Part shown: in pieces, positions 8,153-15,265 of the stretch
How the letters are laid out: each line of letters starts with the position of its first letter
Position numbering within the stretch: position 1 is the first letter of the stretch
From: DASXHD01 sp038239005
GTDB taxonomy: Bacteria > Myxococcota_A > Polyangia > Polyangiales > Polyangiaceae
Direction: 5' to 3'
Assembly: GCA_038239005.1 (NCBI GenBank)
Contig: JBBSFE010000017.1
Location: 1-64,000 of the forward strand
DNA length: 64,000 nucleotides
The notes under the pieces: generated by a model
Databases searched by the model: none
What the model saw: only the letters and a program-made list of their open reading frames with translations
Told to the model about the DNA's origin: nothing
Made by a program: the position numbers and the translations under genes

Positions 8153-8263
8153 AGCGAGCTCGAGCGAGAGCACGGCGTGCGGTTCGTTCGCATCAGCGCC
8201 GAGCTCGTCGAGCGGGACGTGCTCGCCGCCGTCGCTCGCGTGCGCGCAGCACTCGTGCGGTGA
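8153..8263 (+). pseudogene. 3' fragment of a DUF559 gene, copy C
   Basis: This DNA encodes SELEREHGVRFVRISAELV and onward to the normal stop, equal to the last 36 residues of copies A and B. It matches B more closely over most of its length but shares TGAGTTACT after the stop with copy A. Homology begins abruptly at about 8153, and no start codon or N-terminal two thirds is present, so it cannot make the protein. Confidence 0.85.
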
Positions 8264-8381
8264 GTTACTTGCAACGTCGACGCGCGGTTTGTTCCCCAGA
8301 CTGCCGGTGAGCAGGACGATGCCAGTTCCTCAAGCTAATGGCCTAAGTCGGCGTACGGCGTCGCTCACGAGGAGTCTCGTC

Positions 8382-9139
8382 ATGCGTTCGATCAAGTTCA
8401 ACAAAGCACAAACCTCCACCGCTCCACCGCCGAGAACGCGCTGCAGCGCGCGATTCACTTTCTCCGCGCCGCAGGCACCGACCCGGCGATCATGAGGGAG
8501 CTTCGCAACGTCGGCTTCGGCGAAGAAGACGTGAAGCAAGGCCGGGTGCTCGTCCTCAAGGCGTGCTCTACGCCGCAGGCCGCGGTGCGCTTCACGCCCG
8601 ACGCGGGTCCCGTCGCCGATGCCACCGAGAAGCTCCTCGCGTGGCAATCGTCGATGTTTCTTCGCGCGCACGCAGCGCTGCGCCGGCTTCTCGACCAGCT
8701 CGAGAATTCGGCGGCGCGCAAGTCGTCACGCAAGGCGGACCACGCCGCGCTCGCCACGCTCGAAACGCGCGGCGTCACCAAAGAGGAGCGCAAGCAAGCC
8801 AAGCACCTCGTGAACCTCATCGAGACGACGGCCGCTCCCGACATCACGTCCGCGCCGCCGTCCGCCGACAAGCGCATGTCGGCGCTGATGGACGTTTACG
8901 AATGGGTGCAAGACTGGAGCGACTCCGCGCGTGCCGTCATCACGCGTCGCGATCAACTCATTCGCCTCGGCATCGGCAAGCGTCAGACGCGCGCTGTGCC
9001 GGTCGATCCGCAGCCCGCCGCCTCGCCTGCCCCGCCGCCGGCGCTGCCGACCATCACCATCGCAGCGCTTCCGCCGAAGTCGAACGGCGTTCCCAGCGGC
9101 GCGATGGTGCTCGCCGCCGACGGAGGTGCGCACGCGTGA
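8382..9139 (+). pseudogene. unknown helical protein, frameshifted by an 8-bp tandem duplication
   Basis: ATG 8382 has a good ribosome-binding site (GAGGAG around 8369-8374) and reads MRSIKFNKAQTSTA, then leaves frame. The frame that continues (…ENALQRAIHFLRAAGTDP into the long ORF from ATG 8492) is +2 relative to it. Between them TCCACCGC occurs twice in tandem (8415-8422, 8423-8430). Removing one copy joins both parts as TSTAENALQRAIHF. The restored protein would have about 249 residues, mostly helical with a Pro/Ala-rich tail after about residue 205. No family is recognised. A shorter product could start at ATG 8492. Confidence 0.75.
8415..8430. repeat. 8-bp tandem duplication TCCACCGC x2
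   Basis: Two perfect, adjacent copies of TCCACCGC. Eight is not a multiple of three, so gain or loss of one copy switches the reading frame of the gene at 8382. See that entry for the reading frames. Confidence 0.95.
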
Positions 9140-9230
9140 CGTTCGCTGACAACCTGGTCGTGATGAGACGCGCGGTCCTCGAAGGAGGCACCGCGCGTTT
9201 CGCTTAGATCCCTTACGCTGCGCTTCTCCG

Positions 9231-10076
9231 ATGCCCCTCGTTCTCACGACCATCGCCGAGCTGTTCGAAGGTATCGACGCGACCAGCGAGACGGCCGGGG
9301 GCTCGATGGTGGAGCTCGGGTGGGACGATTCCGAAATGACCGTAGAAGCGCATGAGAGCTACGTTCGCAGTGTCGACTGCGCGCGCGAGCCGTGGTTTCC
9401 AGCGTTCGTGCGACTGCGGCGAGCGCTGGTAGACGCGGGCTGTCCGACCAACGACACCGACCTCTCCTTTCTTGGGATCTCGATGCCTCCGCGGCTCACG
9501 GTCAGGCGCTGGTTCGGTACGAGGGAACGCGACGTCTTGGTTCTCGCCGTGAGTCGACAGATTGCGATGATCTCCGTCGGAGTGGCGCAAGACCGCCACC
9601 ACAGGCGCCTGGTCCACACGATGGACACGTTCACGACGTTCGAAGGGCTCATGTCGCGGGCAACCCTCGATCTGCGCGAGCCGTTCGGCGACGAGCTGCC
9701 GCCCGTGGAGCAAGCGCTCGAGTTCATTGCCGAGGCGCTCGCCCGCCGAAAGAAGCTATTCATGAAAATCGAATCGCCCGTGCTCGTCCTTCTCGACGGG
9801 ATCACCGCCACCGCAACGCTCGAAGAGTCGCACGCGATTTTCGAGGGCGTGTGCACGGAGCTCTCGTCTCGGCACGGCACCCCGATCCGCGGAACGCACG
9901 GCGCATTTCGGTCGGCGTGGTGGCCGCACGATGGCGGAGCGATCGGGATTTGGGAAGCCGAGCTCGAGGTCGCGTCGTGCATAAGGCTGGAGCTGGGACT
10001 CTGGCCAAAGGGCACGCCGACCGCCGTACCGCCCGAGGGCGAACCAGTGTGGCACCTTACCGCGCGAGTGAATTGA
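9231..10076 (+). CDS. hypothetical protein, function unknown
   Basis: The protein has 281 residues with no signal peptide or membrane segment and balanced soluble composition. Recognisable stretches are only descriptive: an N-terminal MPLVLTTIAELFEGIDAT, a central ALARRKKLFMKIESPVLVLL, and Trp-rich SAWWPHDGGAIGIWEAELEV near residue 230. No catalytic motif was identified. It follows the frameshifted gene by 91 nt and overlaps the convergent histidine-kinase gene by 20 nt at its 3' end. Coding is likely from length and codon pattern, but no family can be named. Confidence 0.65.
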   Translation: MPLVLTTIAELFEGIDATSETAGGSMVELGWDDSEMTVEAHESYVRSVDCAREPWFPAFVRLRRALVDAGCPTNDTDLSFLGISMPPRLTVRRWFGTRERDVLVLAVSRQIAMISVGVAQDRHHRRLVHTMDTFTTFEGLMSRATLDLREPFGDELPPVEQALEFIAEALARRKKLFMKIESPVLVLLDGITATATLEESHAIFEGVCTELSSRHGTPIRGTHGAFRSAWWPHDGGAIGIWEAELEVASCIRLELGLWPKGTPTAVPPEGEPVWHLTARVN

Positions 10077-11436
10077 TCGAGCTCAGGGCCGACACGCGGC
10101 TCGACTCGGGCACGACGCTCGAGACTGGGTGAATGACGCGTTCGTCGATCGGCAGGCGGAGCGTGAACGTCGAGCCGGTGCCGCACTTCGATGTGAACGT
10201 CAGCGAACCAGAGTGACGCTCGGCGATTGCGCGCGCGATCGCGAGGCCTTGGCCAGTGCCTTTGCCAATGTCCTTCGTCGTGAAGAACGGCTCGAAGATC
10301 TTGTCGTGTGCGTCCTGGGGGATACCTGCGCCGTTGTCTTGAATGGAGATGACCGCACTCTCAGCTTCGAGGCCGGTCGTAACGGTGATTGTGCCGCGCG
10401 CGGCATCTTTGCCATATCGCTCGGCGATAGCGTGCGCGGCGTTGACGATGAGATTGACGATGACCTGATTGATCTCGCTCGCGTTCGCGGTGACGGTCGG
10501 AAGCTCGGCGAGCGACGTCTCGAGCTTCGCGACGTATCTGAATTCGTGACGTGCAATGGCGATCGCCGAGCGCACGGCGCGATTTACGTCCACGGCCGCT
10601 TTCGCCGTCTCGGGGTGTGCGAAGTCTCGGAGCGATGACACGATGGTCGTCACGCGACCGAGGCCGTCCTTCGCGAGTTGCAGCGCTTCTGGCATGTTCG
10701 CACGCAGATATCCGAGCGCGTCGAGCTCTTCGGGTGTCGTCGCGTGGGCGGTTCCGAGCGCGAGAACCTCGTCGACGCCCTCCGTCAGGAATTGAACGCT
10801 GTCGCCGACGAACTGGAGGGGCGTGTTGATCTCATGGGCGACGCCGGCGGCGAGTCGACCGATCGCTTCAAGCTTCTGGGATTGTCGTAGCTCGCGCTCG
10901 ACTTGCTCCAGCGCGCGCTGCTGCGCCTCAGTTCGCTCGAACATTTCTCGAAGCACGGCTTGTCGCGCGTCGGTGAGGAGTCGAGCGATGATCGCGAACA
11001 CCGTGAACGTGACGGGAATCAGCCACGGGACGCCGTCATAAAGCCCACCCGCAATCGCACACCCACACGGGACGAGCGCCTGCGTCCAGTTCACCCGACG
11101 GTGTCCGTCGTAGGCGAGTCCTTGAAACGGGAGCCAGAACCACACGGGCAGCGGCCAACCCGTCGCGTGGTTGATGAGGAGCGTCGCGAGGTTGTTCATG
11201 ACGATGCGCACGAGCTCGACGTGCGCCGTTGGAAATCGCTTGAGCAGAACGAACGTGAACACGACGTTGCCGACGATGAGAACAGCGAACCCGCCGACGC
11301 TGATCCACACGAGCTTCGGGTGCGACCACAATGACGCGATCGTCAGGACCTGAATTGCCAACCCACACCAAGCCCCGAGCGGCGTGAGCCTGCGCATCAC
11401 GTGCGCGTAGTGTTGGTTGGGCAGAGGAGCCATCAT
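10057..11436 (-). CDS. membrane sensor histidine kinase
   Basis: The 459-residue protein has about six N-terminal membrane helices (residues 15-150), a short coiled linker (EQVERELRQSQKLEAIG), the phospho-acceptor H-box VAHEINTPLQ (about residue 205), N-box NLIVNAAHAI, G1 DNGAGIP and G2 GKGTGQGLAIA. It is therefore a complete HisKA/HATPase_c kinase that senses through a membrane domain. ATG 11436 gives the clean start MMAPLPNQHY. There is no adjacent response regulator, so it is an orphan kinase; the single-domain regulator at 49214 is far away. Confidence 0.9.
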   Translation of the reverse strand: MMAPLPNQHYAHVMRRLTPLGAWCGLAIQVLTIASLWSHPKLVWISVGGFAVLIVGNVVFTFVLLKRFPTAHVELVRIVMNNLATLLINHATGWPLPVWFWLPFQGLAYDGHRRVNWTQALVPCGCAIAGGLYDGVPWLIPVTFTVFAIIARLLTDARQAVLREMFERTEAQQRALEQVERELRQSQKLEAIGRLAAGVAHEINTPLQFVGDSVQFLTEGVDEVLALGTAHATTPEELDALGYLRANMPEALQLAKDGLGRVTTIVSSLRDFAHPETAKAAVDVNRAVRSAIAIARHEFRYVAKLETSLAELPTVTANASEINQVIVNLIVNAAHAIAERYGKDAARGTITVTTGLEAESAVISIQDNGAGIPQDAHDKIFEPFFTTKDIGKGTGQGLAIARAIAERHSGSLTFTSKCGTGSTFTLRLPIDERVIHPVSSVVPESSRVSALSSINSLAR

Positions 11437-11671
11437 GTGCCGCCGAGCTTGCGCACCGTGGCGACGAAAACCTCGTTCTTGAAGACCGTGATGATCGAGG
11501 AAACGAGTGCCGTGTTGGCCCGCTCCCACTCGACTTTGCGCATGTCACGCGAAAGTACGGCCGGCCGTCGAGCTTTTTAAGGCAGCCTCGCCCTATTCTG
11601 GCGTTGACAAGCTCGGCGGTCAGCATCGAAGCCGCACCGAACATGGTCGCGCTCGATTCCATCAATTGGCT
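11437..11671. other. intergenic stretch leading into a decayed region
   Basis: No gene is supported here. It separates the histidine kinase from a run of broken genes reaching to about 13.07 kb. Confidence 0.5.
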
Positions 11672-11850
11672 CTACGTCGCGCATCGAAAGGCCTTCTTCT
11701 TCGCCGCCTCGATGAACACCGGAAAGCGGTACTCCTTCGCCGCCGCGGACAGCGCCGCTATCTGTTCGGGTCGAACGTGTACAGATGATCGTCGTCGTAA
11801 AAATCGAGCGCGCTGCCTTGACCCTTCGCTCGGCAACGATCCGGTGAGCG
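11672..11850 (-). pseudogene. frameshifted small ORF, unknown
   Basis: One minus-strand frame reads GSALDFYDDDHLYTFDP and ends at a TAG at 11758-11760. Another frame continues at the same point as PEQIAALSAAAKEYRFPVF…KKKAFR to a TAG at 11672. A single-base shift joins both into a continuous, protein-like sequence. The DDDHLY part resembles FDDDHLF in the toxin-like remnant at 12303, but the similarity is short. The 5' end is not defined. Confidence 0.4.
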
Positions 11851-11867
11851 CGCGCGGCAACATGTTA

Positions 11868-12062
11868 AGCTCGGCACTTGGCCGAGACTCGACTGACTCG
11901 CTTCGGCACGCTCGCGGCCTCAGCGTGTCGAGCGTGACGACGTTCCTCTCGAGCGCCGCGCGCAAGCTGGGTGTCCGCTCTCGCGCAGAGCTGGTCGTTC
12001 TCGCGCGAGCGCTCCTCAAACACATGATCATCGCCGAGAAGCTTCACCCGAAGAAGGACCCG
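11868..12062 (+). pseudogene. remnant of LuxR-type helix-turn-helix regulator
   Basis: The plus-strand frame reads GLSVSSVTTFLSSAARKLGV followed by RSRAELVVLARALL, which matches the C-terminal half of a LuxR/GerE DNA-binding domain (turn, recognition helix, and the conserved KLGVRSRAEL). The preceding helices are degenerate (SLRHAR) and no sensor domain or start is present. It is therefore a decayed regulator. Confidence 0.55.
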
Positions 12063-12302
12063 TTCCACAGTCACGCCAAGGTCGCGAGCTCTCCTTCGAT
12101 TCGGGCGGGGCGGCGCTCAGCAGCGGCCCGGCGAACGCGGCGATCGTTTCGGGCATGTCGACGAACGGCGCGGCCGCGAATGGTCGTCGTTGCCGGACCT
12201 CGCCCGACGTCAGACGCGGTTGCGAAAGAATGCGAGCGCTTCGGCTTCGCCATGCGTCCGATCTCATAGTCGCGTGCCGATCGTGCCGCCAGCGTTGCGC
12301 GC

Positions 12303-12422
12303 TCACACATCGTCGATCGGAACCGGCGGCTGTCCTCGCGCGGTCATCACGAAGAGATGATCGTCGTCAAAGCGGTACAGGGTCGCTGACACAGCGTGGT
12401 ACGTCGGCGACCCCGCGCGCAC
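12303..12422 (-). pseudogene. C-terminal remnant of ParE/RelE-like toxin
   Basis: The frame codes for about 39 residues, GSPTYHAVSATLYRFDDDHL then FVMTARGQPP. The order of strands (Y-H-A-V, YRFDDDHLFVM, ARG) is like the last third of ParE/RelE toxins, where a conserved Y-R-x-D/E-x-D-x-hydrophobic strand is followed by H/ARxxRP. It lies 30 nt downstream of the antitoxin-like gene 12452-12625, the normal order for such pairs. The N-terminal 50-60 residues are missing, so the toxin should be inactive. Confidence 0.45.
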
Positions 12423-12451
12423 GCCAAGCACGCTCCGACGGAATGTCGAAC

Positions 12452-12625
12452 TTACTCGGAGGAGTCGTCCGGCCACGGCCACTCTCCAGCGGCGATGCAC
12501 CGATCGAGCTGTTCGATCGTCAGCTCGATGAAGTCACCTCGCGCGAAATCGCGCTCTGCTTCGAGAAGCTCGGCTTGGAGATCGCTCTCCGCGTCGTCCA
12601 CGATGCGCGAAGTCTTCGATGTCAT
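12452..12625 (-). CDS. small acidic ParD-like antitoxin candidate
   Basis: The 57-residue protein begins MTSKTSRIVDDAESDLQAEL and continues LLEAERDFARGDFIELTIEQ to …WPDDSSE. ATG 12625 has an AAGGTGAG sequence upstream. The helical, acidic build and the A-E-x-D-F-x-x-G-D-F-I-E-L segment look like the C-terminal toxin-binding part of ParD/addiction-module antitoxins. A C-terminal paralogous remnant is at 1086-1262. Its partner toxin (12303-12422) is truncated. The antitoxin assignment is an inference from size, composition and position. Confidence 0.5.
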   Translation of the reverse strand: MTSKTSRIVDDAESDLQAELLEAERDFARGDFIELTIEQLDRCIAAGEWPWPDDSSE

Positions 12626-12637
12626 ACGTAGAGATTC

Positions 12638-13070
12638 TCACCTTCGTACGGTGCCGTCACGAAACCCGCGAACGAACGACGATGAGCGCATCGAACGGAA
12701 TCCACACGCTCGCAACGCCGCGATTTCCTTCGTCAGGAAAGTCTCGTTGAGCGCCCGCGCAACCAAACCGAAGGCCTCGCTGAGAATTTTGCTGGCGTGC
12801 TCAACTCGGATGCCGAGGTCGCCCTGCGCGAGGCTCGAGCGATGGCCTGATGGGGACGACCTGCGCGTCGCCGACAGCGACGGAGTCGAGTCGGTCGAGG
12901 ACGGCATCGTCGTTTTGCGCAAAGGCGCCGAGCGCTTCGAAGATGCGCTCGATCATCGTCGCGTTGCCGGCGGCGACGGCGGCTTCGAGGAGCGGAGCGG
13001 CCGACGCGGCGACCTGAAGGACGTGCTCGCGACGCTCGCGAACGCTTCCGGGGAATGGCCTGATGCTCAT
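12638..13070 (-). pseudogene. frameshifted helical protein, unknown
   Basis: ATG 13070 opens MSIRPFPGSVRERREHVLQV and continues through a helical domain (AAPLLEAAVAAGNATMIERI) to PIRPSLEP, after which the frame ends soon at 12801. A different minus-strand frame continues from the same point, DLGIRVEHASKILSEAFGLV to FVRGFRDGTVRR, ending at 12638. One indel near 12835 would restore about 143 residues. No family was recognised. Confidence 0.45.
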
Positions 13071-13166
13071 GCTTCTACCCATGCATGAACGGAGCGAACC
13101 GGCCAAATTTCTGGCATGAGCCTTTGCTCCGGGAGCGCGGCGCTTCGACATGCTTGGAGCGCATGG

Positions 13167-13556
13167 CTACGCGCGTTCGATCAGGATCTCCGAGAACGCC
13201 GGAACGCCGTCGCGAATGCGCTCGAAGTCACCGACGTCGGACGTGTAGACGACCTCTGCGCCGCGTTGCGATGCGGACGCCATGACGATTGCGTCGATGG
13301 TCGTAGCGCGTGGAACGAGCGTCAGCACGACGCCTGCGGTGCGAGCCATTTGATCGCTGAGTGGCTCGATGCGCATCGAACGGAGAAGTAGCGCGCGCGC
13401 TTTCTCTCGCAGACCAGAGCGCCACCACTCCGCAACGACGACCGTGGGAATCACGATCGGCACGTCGCGCATGATGGCCGTGTCGTAAACTTTCCGCATG
13501 AGGTGTCGCGACCGCTCGAGCCCGATTAACGCACCCGTGTCGAACGTCAGGCCCAT
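13167..13556 (-). CDS. VapC-like PIN-domain toxin (ribonuclease)
   Basis: The 129-residue protein has the PIN-domain layout: D in FDTGALIGLE (residue 6), E in VVVAEWW (about 43), D in TTIDAIVMA (about 92) and the final Asp pair in YTSDVGDF (about 107). These four acidic positions bind the metal that drives RNA cleavage in VapC toxins. It is directly downstream of the VapB-like gene with no intergenic base (13556/13557), as in type II toxin-antitoxin operons. The length is typical and all motif residues are present, so it looks active. Confidence 0.88.
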   Translation of the reverse strand: MGLTFDTGALIGLERSRHLMRKVYDTAIMRDVPIVIPTVVVAEWWRSGLREKARALLLRSMRIEPLSDQMARTAGVVLTLVPRATTIDAIVMASASQRGAEVVYTSDVGDFERIRDGVPAFSEILIERA

Positions 13557-13823
13557 CTACTGCACGCGCCGTCGTTTTGCGGTCGCTCGTGCGGACCAAC
13601 GTTTGAGAAGCGCGTCTTGCTCGTCGCGACTCGCGCGATCCGCAGCGGGAAATGTCGCGAGCACCGCAACGCCGGCCTCGCGCCGTCCTTGCTCTTCGAT
13701 TCGGAGCCGGACGGCGTCGGTGATCACGGTGGAGAGGCTCACGCGAAGACGTGATGCAAGGACCTTCGCTCCGCGAAGCTCGTCGCGGCCGATCGAGATG
13801 CTGATTTTCTCCGTACCGGCCAT
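13557..13823 (-). CDS. VapB-like antitoxin
   Basis: The 88-residue protein begins MAGTEKISISIGRDEL, a ribbon-helix-helix-like strand (KISISI) followed by two helices (VLASRLRVSLSTVITDAVRL), then a charged C-terminal tail (ALLKRWSARATAKRRRVQ) expected to wrap the toxin. It is the first gene of the pair with the PIN toxin. The palindrome at 13843-13860, 20 nt upstream of its start, is the probable autoregulatory operator. Confidence 0.8.
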   Translation of the reverse strand: MAGTEKISISIGRDELRGAKVLASRLRVSLSTVITDAVRLRIEEQGRREAGVAVLATFPAADRASRDEQDALLKRWSARATAKRRRVQ

Positions 13824-13842
13824 CGACCGAACATAACACGGA

Positions 13843-13860
13843 GTAGGATAGTTGTCCTAC
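13843..13860. promoter_or_regulatory. GTAGGA/TCCTAC palindrome, probable VapB operator
   Basis: A perfect 6-6-6 inverted repeat lies 20 nt upstream of the vapB-like start codon at 13823. Antitoxins of this kind normally repress their own operon at such a site. It also lies between divergent genes (13823 and 13919). Confidence 0.55.
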
Positions 13861-13918
13861 CTCGGCCACGAACGACATCTCCACGATGCCCATTGGCTTT
13901 CCGGTAGAATCCCACGCC

Positions 13919-14473
13919 ATGGGCCTCCTCACCTTCAGTCTCAACGTGACCTTGGACGGGTGCATTGATCACACGCAGGGGATCGTGGACGACGAGCTGC
14001 ACGACTATTGGACCCAGCTCATGGATCAGAACGGGGCGATGCTCTTCGGGCGCAATACCTACGAGCTGATGGAGGGAGCCTGGCCCGCGGTGGCACGCGA
14101 CGAAAACGCGCCGCGCGCGATGCGCGAGTGGGCACGGAAGCTCGAGGCGAAGGCGAAGTACGTCGTGTCGGGCTCGCGCAGCGATTTTCCGTGGCAGAAC
14201 ACGATCAAGCTGGAGGGGGAGCTTCGCGAGGCAATCTCGGCGTTGAAAGCGAAGACCGAGCGAGGCGTCCTCGTCGGAGCGCCCAAGCTCGCGGCTGCGC
14301 TCGAGGAGTTGGGTCTCATCGACGAGTACCGCATCGTCGTTCATCCCGTCATCAGTGGCCGCGGGCCGACGTTGTTTGATGGCCTGTCGAGTGCTCGGCA
14401 TCTCGAGCTCCTATCGACGCAGCGGTTCAAGTCTGGCGTGCAGGCGCTCCACTTCCGTCGCAAAGCGGGATGA
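13919..14473 (+). CDS. RibD C-terminal/dihydrofolate reductase-fold protein
   Basis: The protein has 184 residues from ATG 13919. It has the DHFR-like reductase pattern of the RibD_C family: FSLNVTLDGCID at the N-terminus, MLFGRNTYELMEGAWP (about residue 45), VVSGSRSDFPW, VLVGAPKLAAALEELGLIDE and HPVISGRGPTLF. These proteins bind NADPH and reduce small heterocycles; the stand-alone members, often called YyaP/YwjB-like, have unknown substrates. The upstream ATG 13886 would add a non-conserved extension. The 3' end is 39 nt before the next lipoprotein gene. Confidence 0.85.
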   Translation: MGLLTFSLNVTLDGCIDHTQGIVDDELHDYWTQLMDQNGAMLFGRNTYELMEGAWPAVARDENAPRAMREWARKLEAKAKYVVSGSRSDFPWQNTIKLEGELREAISALKAKTERGVLVGAPKLAAALEELGLIDEYRIVVHPVISGRGPTLFDGLSSARHLELLSTQRFKSGVQALHFRRKAG

Positions 14474-14512
14474 GCGTGGAGTACTTCGCCGCCAGCAGAG
14501 TACACTCGCGGC

Positions 14513-14905
14513 ATGCGCGCCTTTGTTTTCCTGACGCCGCTGCTGGTCGTCGCGTGCACCGCGCGACCGACGAACAAAGACGAAGCACAAGCGCAATTCG
14601 TCAAGGCGTTCAGCTGCCCGAAGGAGCGCACGACCGCAACCGATCGCCCGGACCTCAACGCCTATGACCTCAACTTCGGCCCGTCTCCCGCGCCCCCGGC
14701 CGACGTCGCCGCCGATCCCGGTCGCCTCGCCGAGTGGAAGAAGCAAGAGCAGAAACTCCGCGAGGGCTACAACAACTCCGCAATCGTGCAAGTCCGCGGG
14801 TGCGATCACGAGACGTACTACAGCTGCGGCATCGGCACGACGGGGATGGGCGAGCAAGTCATCGCGTGCCCCACCGTGCAGCACCCGCCGCCGACTTCGA
14901 AGTAA
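14513..14905 (+). CDS. small lipoprotein
   Basis: The 130-residue protein opens MRAFVFLTPLLVVAC, a clear lipoprotein signal with Cys at residue 15, then a soluble domain with four more cysteines (FSCPKERT, VRGCDHETYYSCG, VIACP). The domain looks disulfide-stabilised; no family was recognised. It ends three bases before the cytochrome-like gene and so is probably the first or second gene of the operon that runs to 21372. Confidence 0.75.
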   Translation: MRAFVFLTPLLVVACTARPTNKDEAQAQFVKAFSCPKERTTATDRPDLNAYDLNFGPSPAPPADVAADPGRLAEWKKQEQKLREGYNNSAIVQVRGCDHETYYSCGIGTTGMGEQVIACPTVQHPPPTSK

Positions 14906-14908
14906 ATC

Positions 14909-15265
14909 GTGTATCAACGTCGGGTGAGAAACTCATCGGCGTGCGCCGCAATATTTGCAGTCACACTCGTAGCGGCCTGCTATCCGAAAGCGGCGCCGCC
15001 TCCGGGCGCTCCGTCCGCACAAGCCGTCACGTGGGCGTCGGCGCGATGGCCCGGAGAAACGGCAGCCTCGCTGACGCACGGACACGATCTCTTCGTTGCA
15101 AAGTGCAACGCGTGCCACGACCACCCAGACCTTACCGCGATCGCTGACGATCGTTGGCCGGGCATCATCAAGAGCATGGGCGGCAAAGCTCATCTCACGC
15201 CGCCGGACAGCGACGCAGTCCTTCACTTCATTCTCGCATCGCGGTCGGAGCAAACGCCGCGGTGA
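14909..15265 (+). CDS. c-type cytochrome-like lipoprotein
   Basis: The 118-residue protein starts at GTG 14909. Residues 10-24 form a lipoprotein signal (AAIFAVTLVAACYP), then a Pro-rich stretch, then HDLFVAKCNACHDHPDL with one CxxCH haem-binding motif (about residue 67) and a Met in IKSMGGKAHL as possible distal ligand. It should be a membrane-anchored monohaem cytochrome c facing the periplasm. Its stop overlaps the GTG of the flavoprotein fusion gene (GTGA at 15262), implying translational coupling, so it is a good candidate for the electron acceptor of that oxidoreductase. Confidence 0.82.
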   Translation: MYQRRVRNSSACAAIFAVTLVAACYPKAAPPPGAPSAQAVTWASARWPGETAASLTHGHDLFVAKCNACHDHPDLTAIADDRWPGIIKSMGGKAHLTPPDSDAVLHFILASRSEQTPR

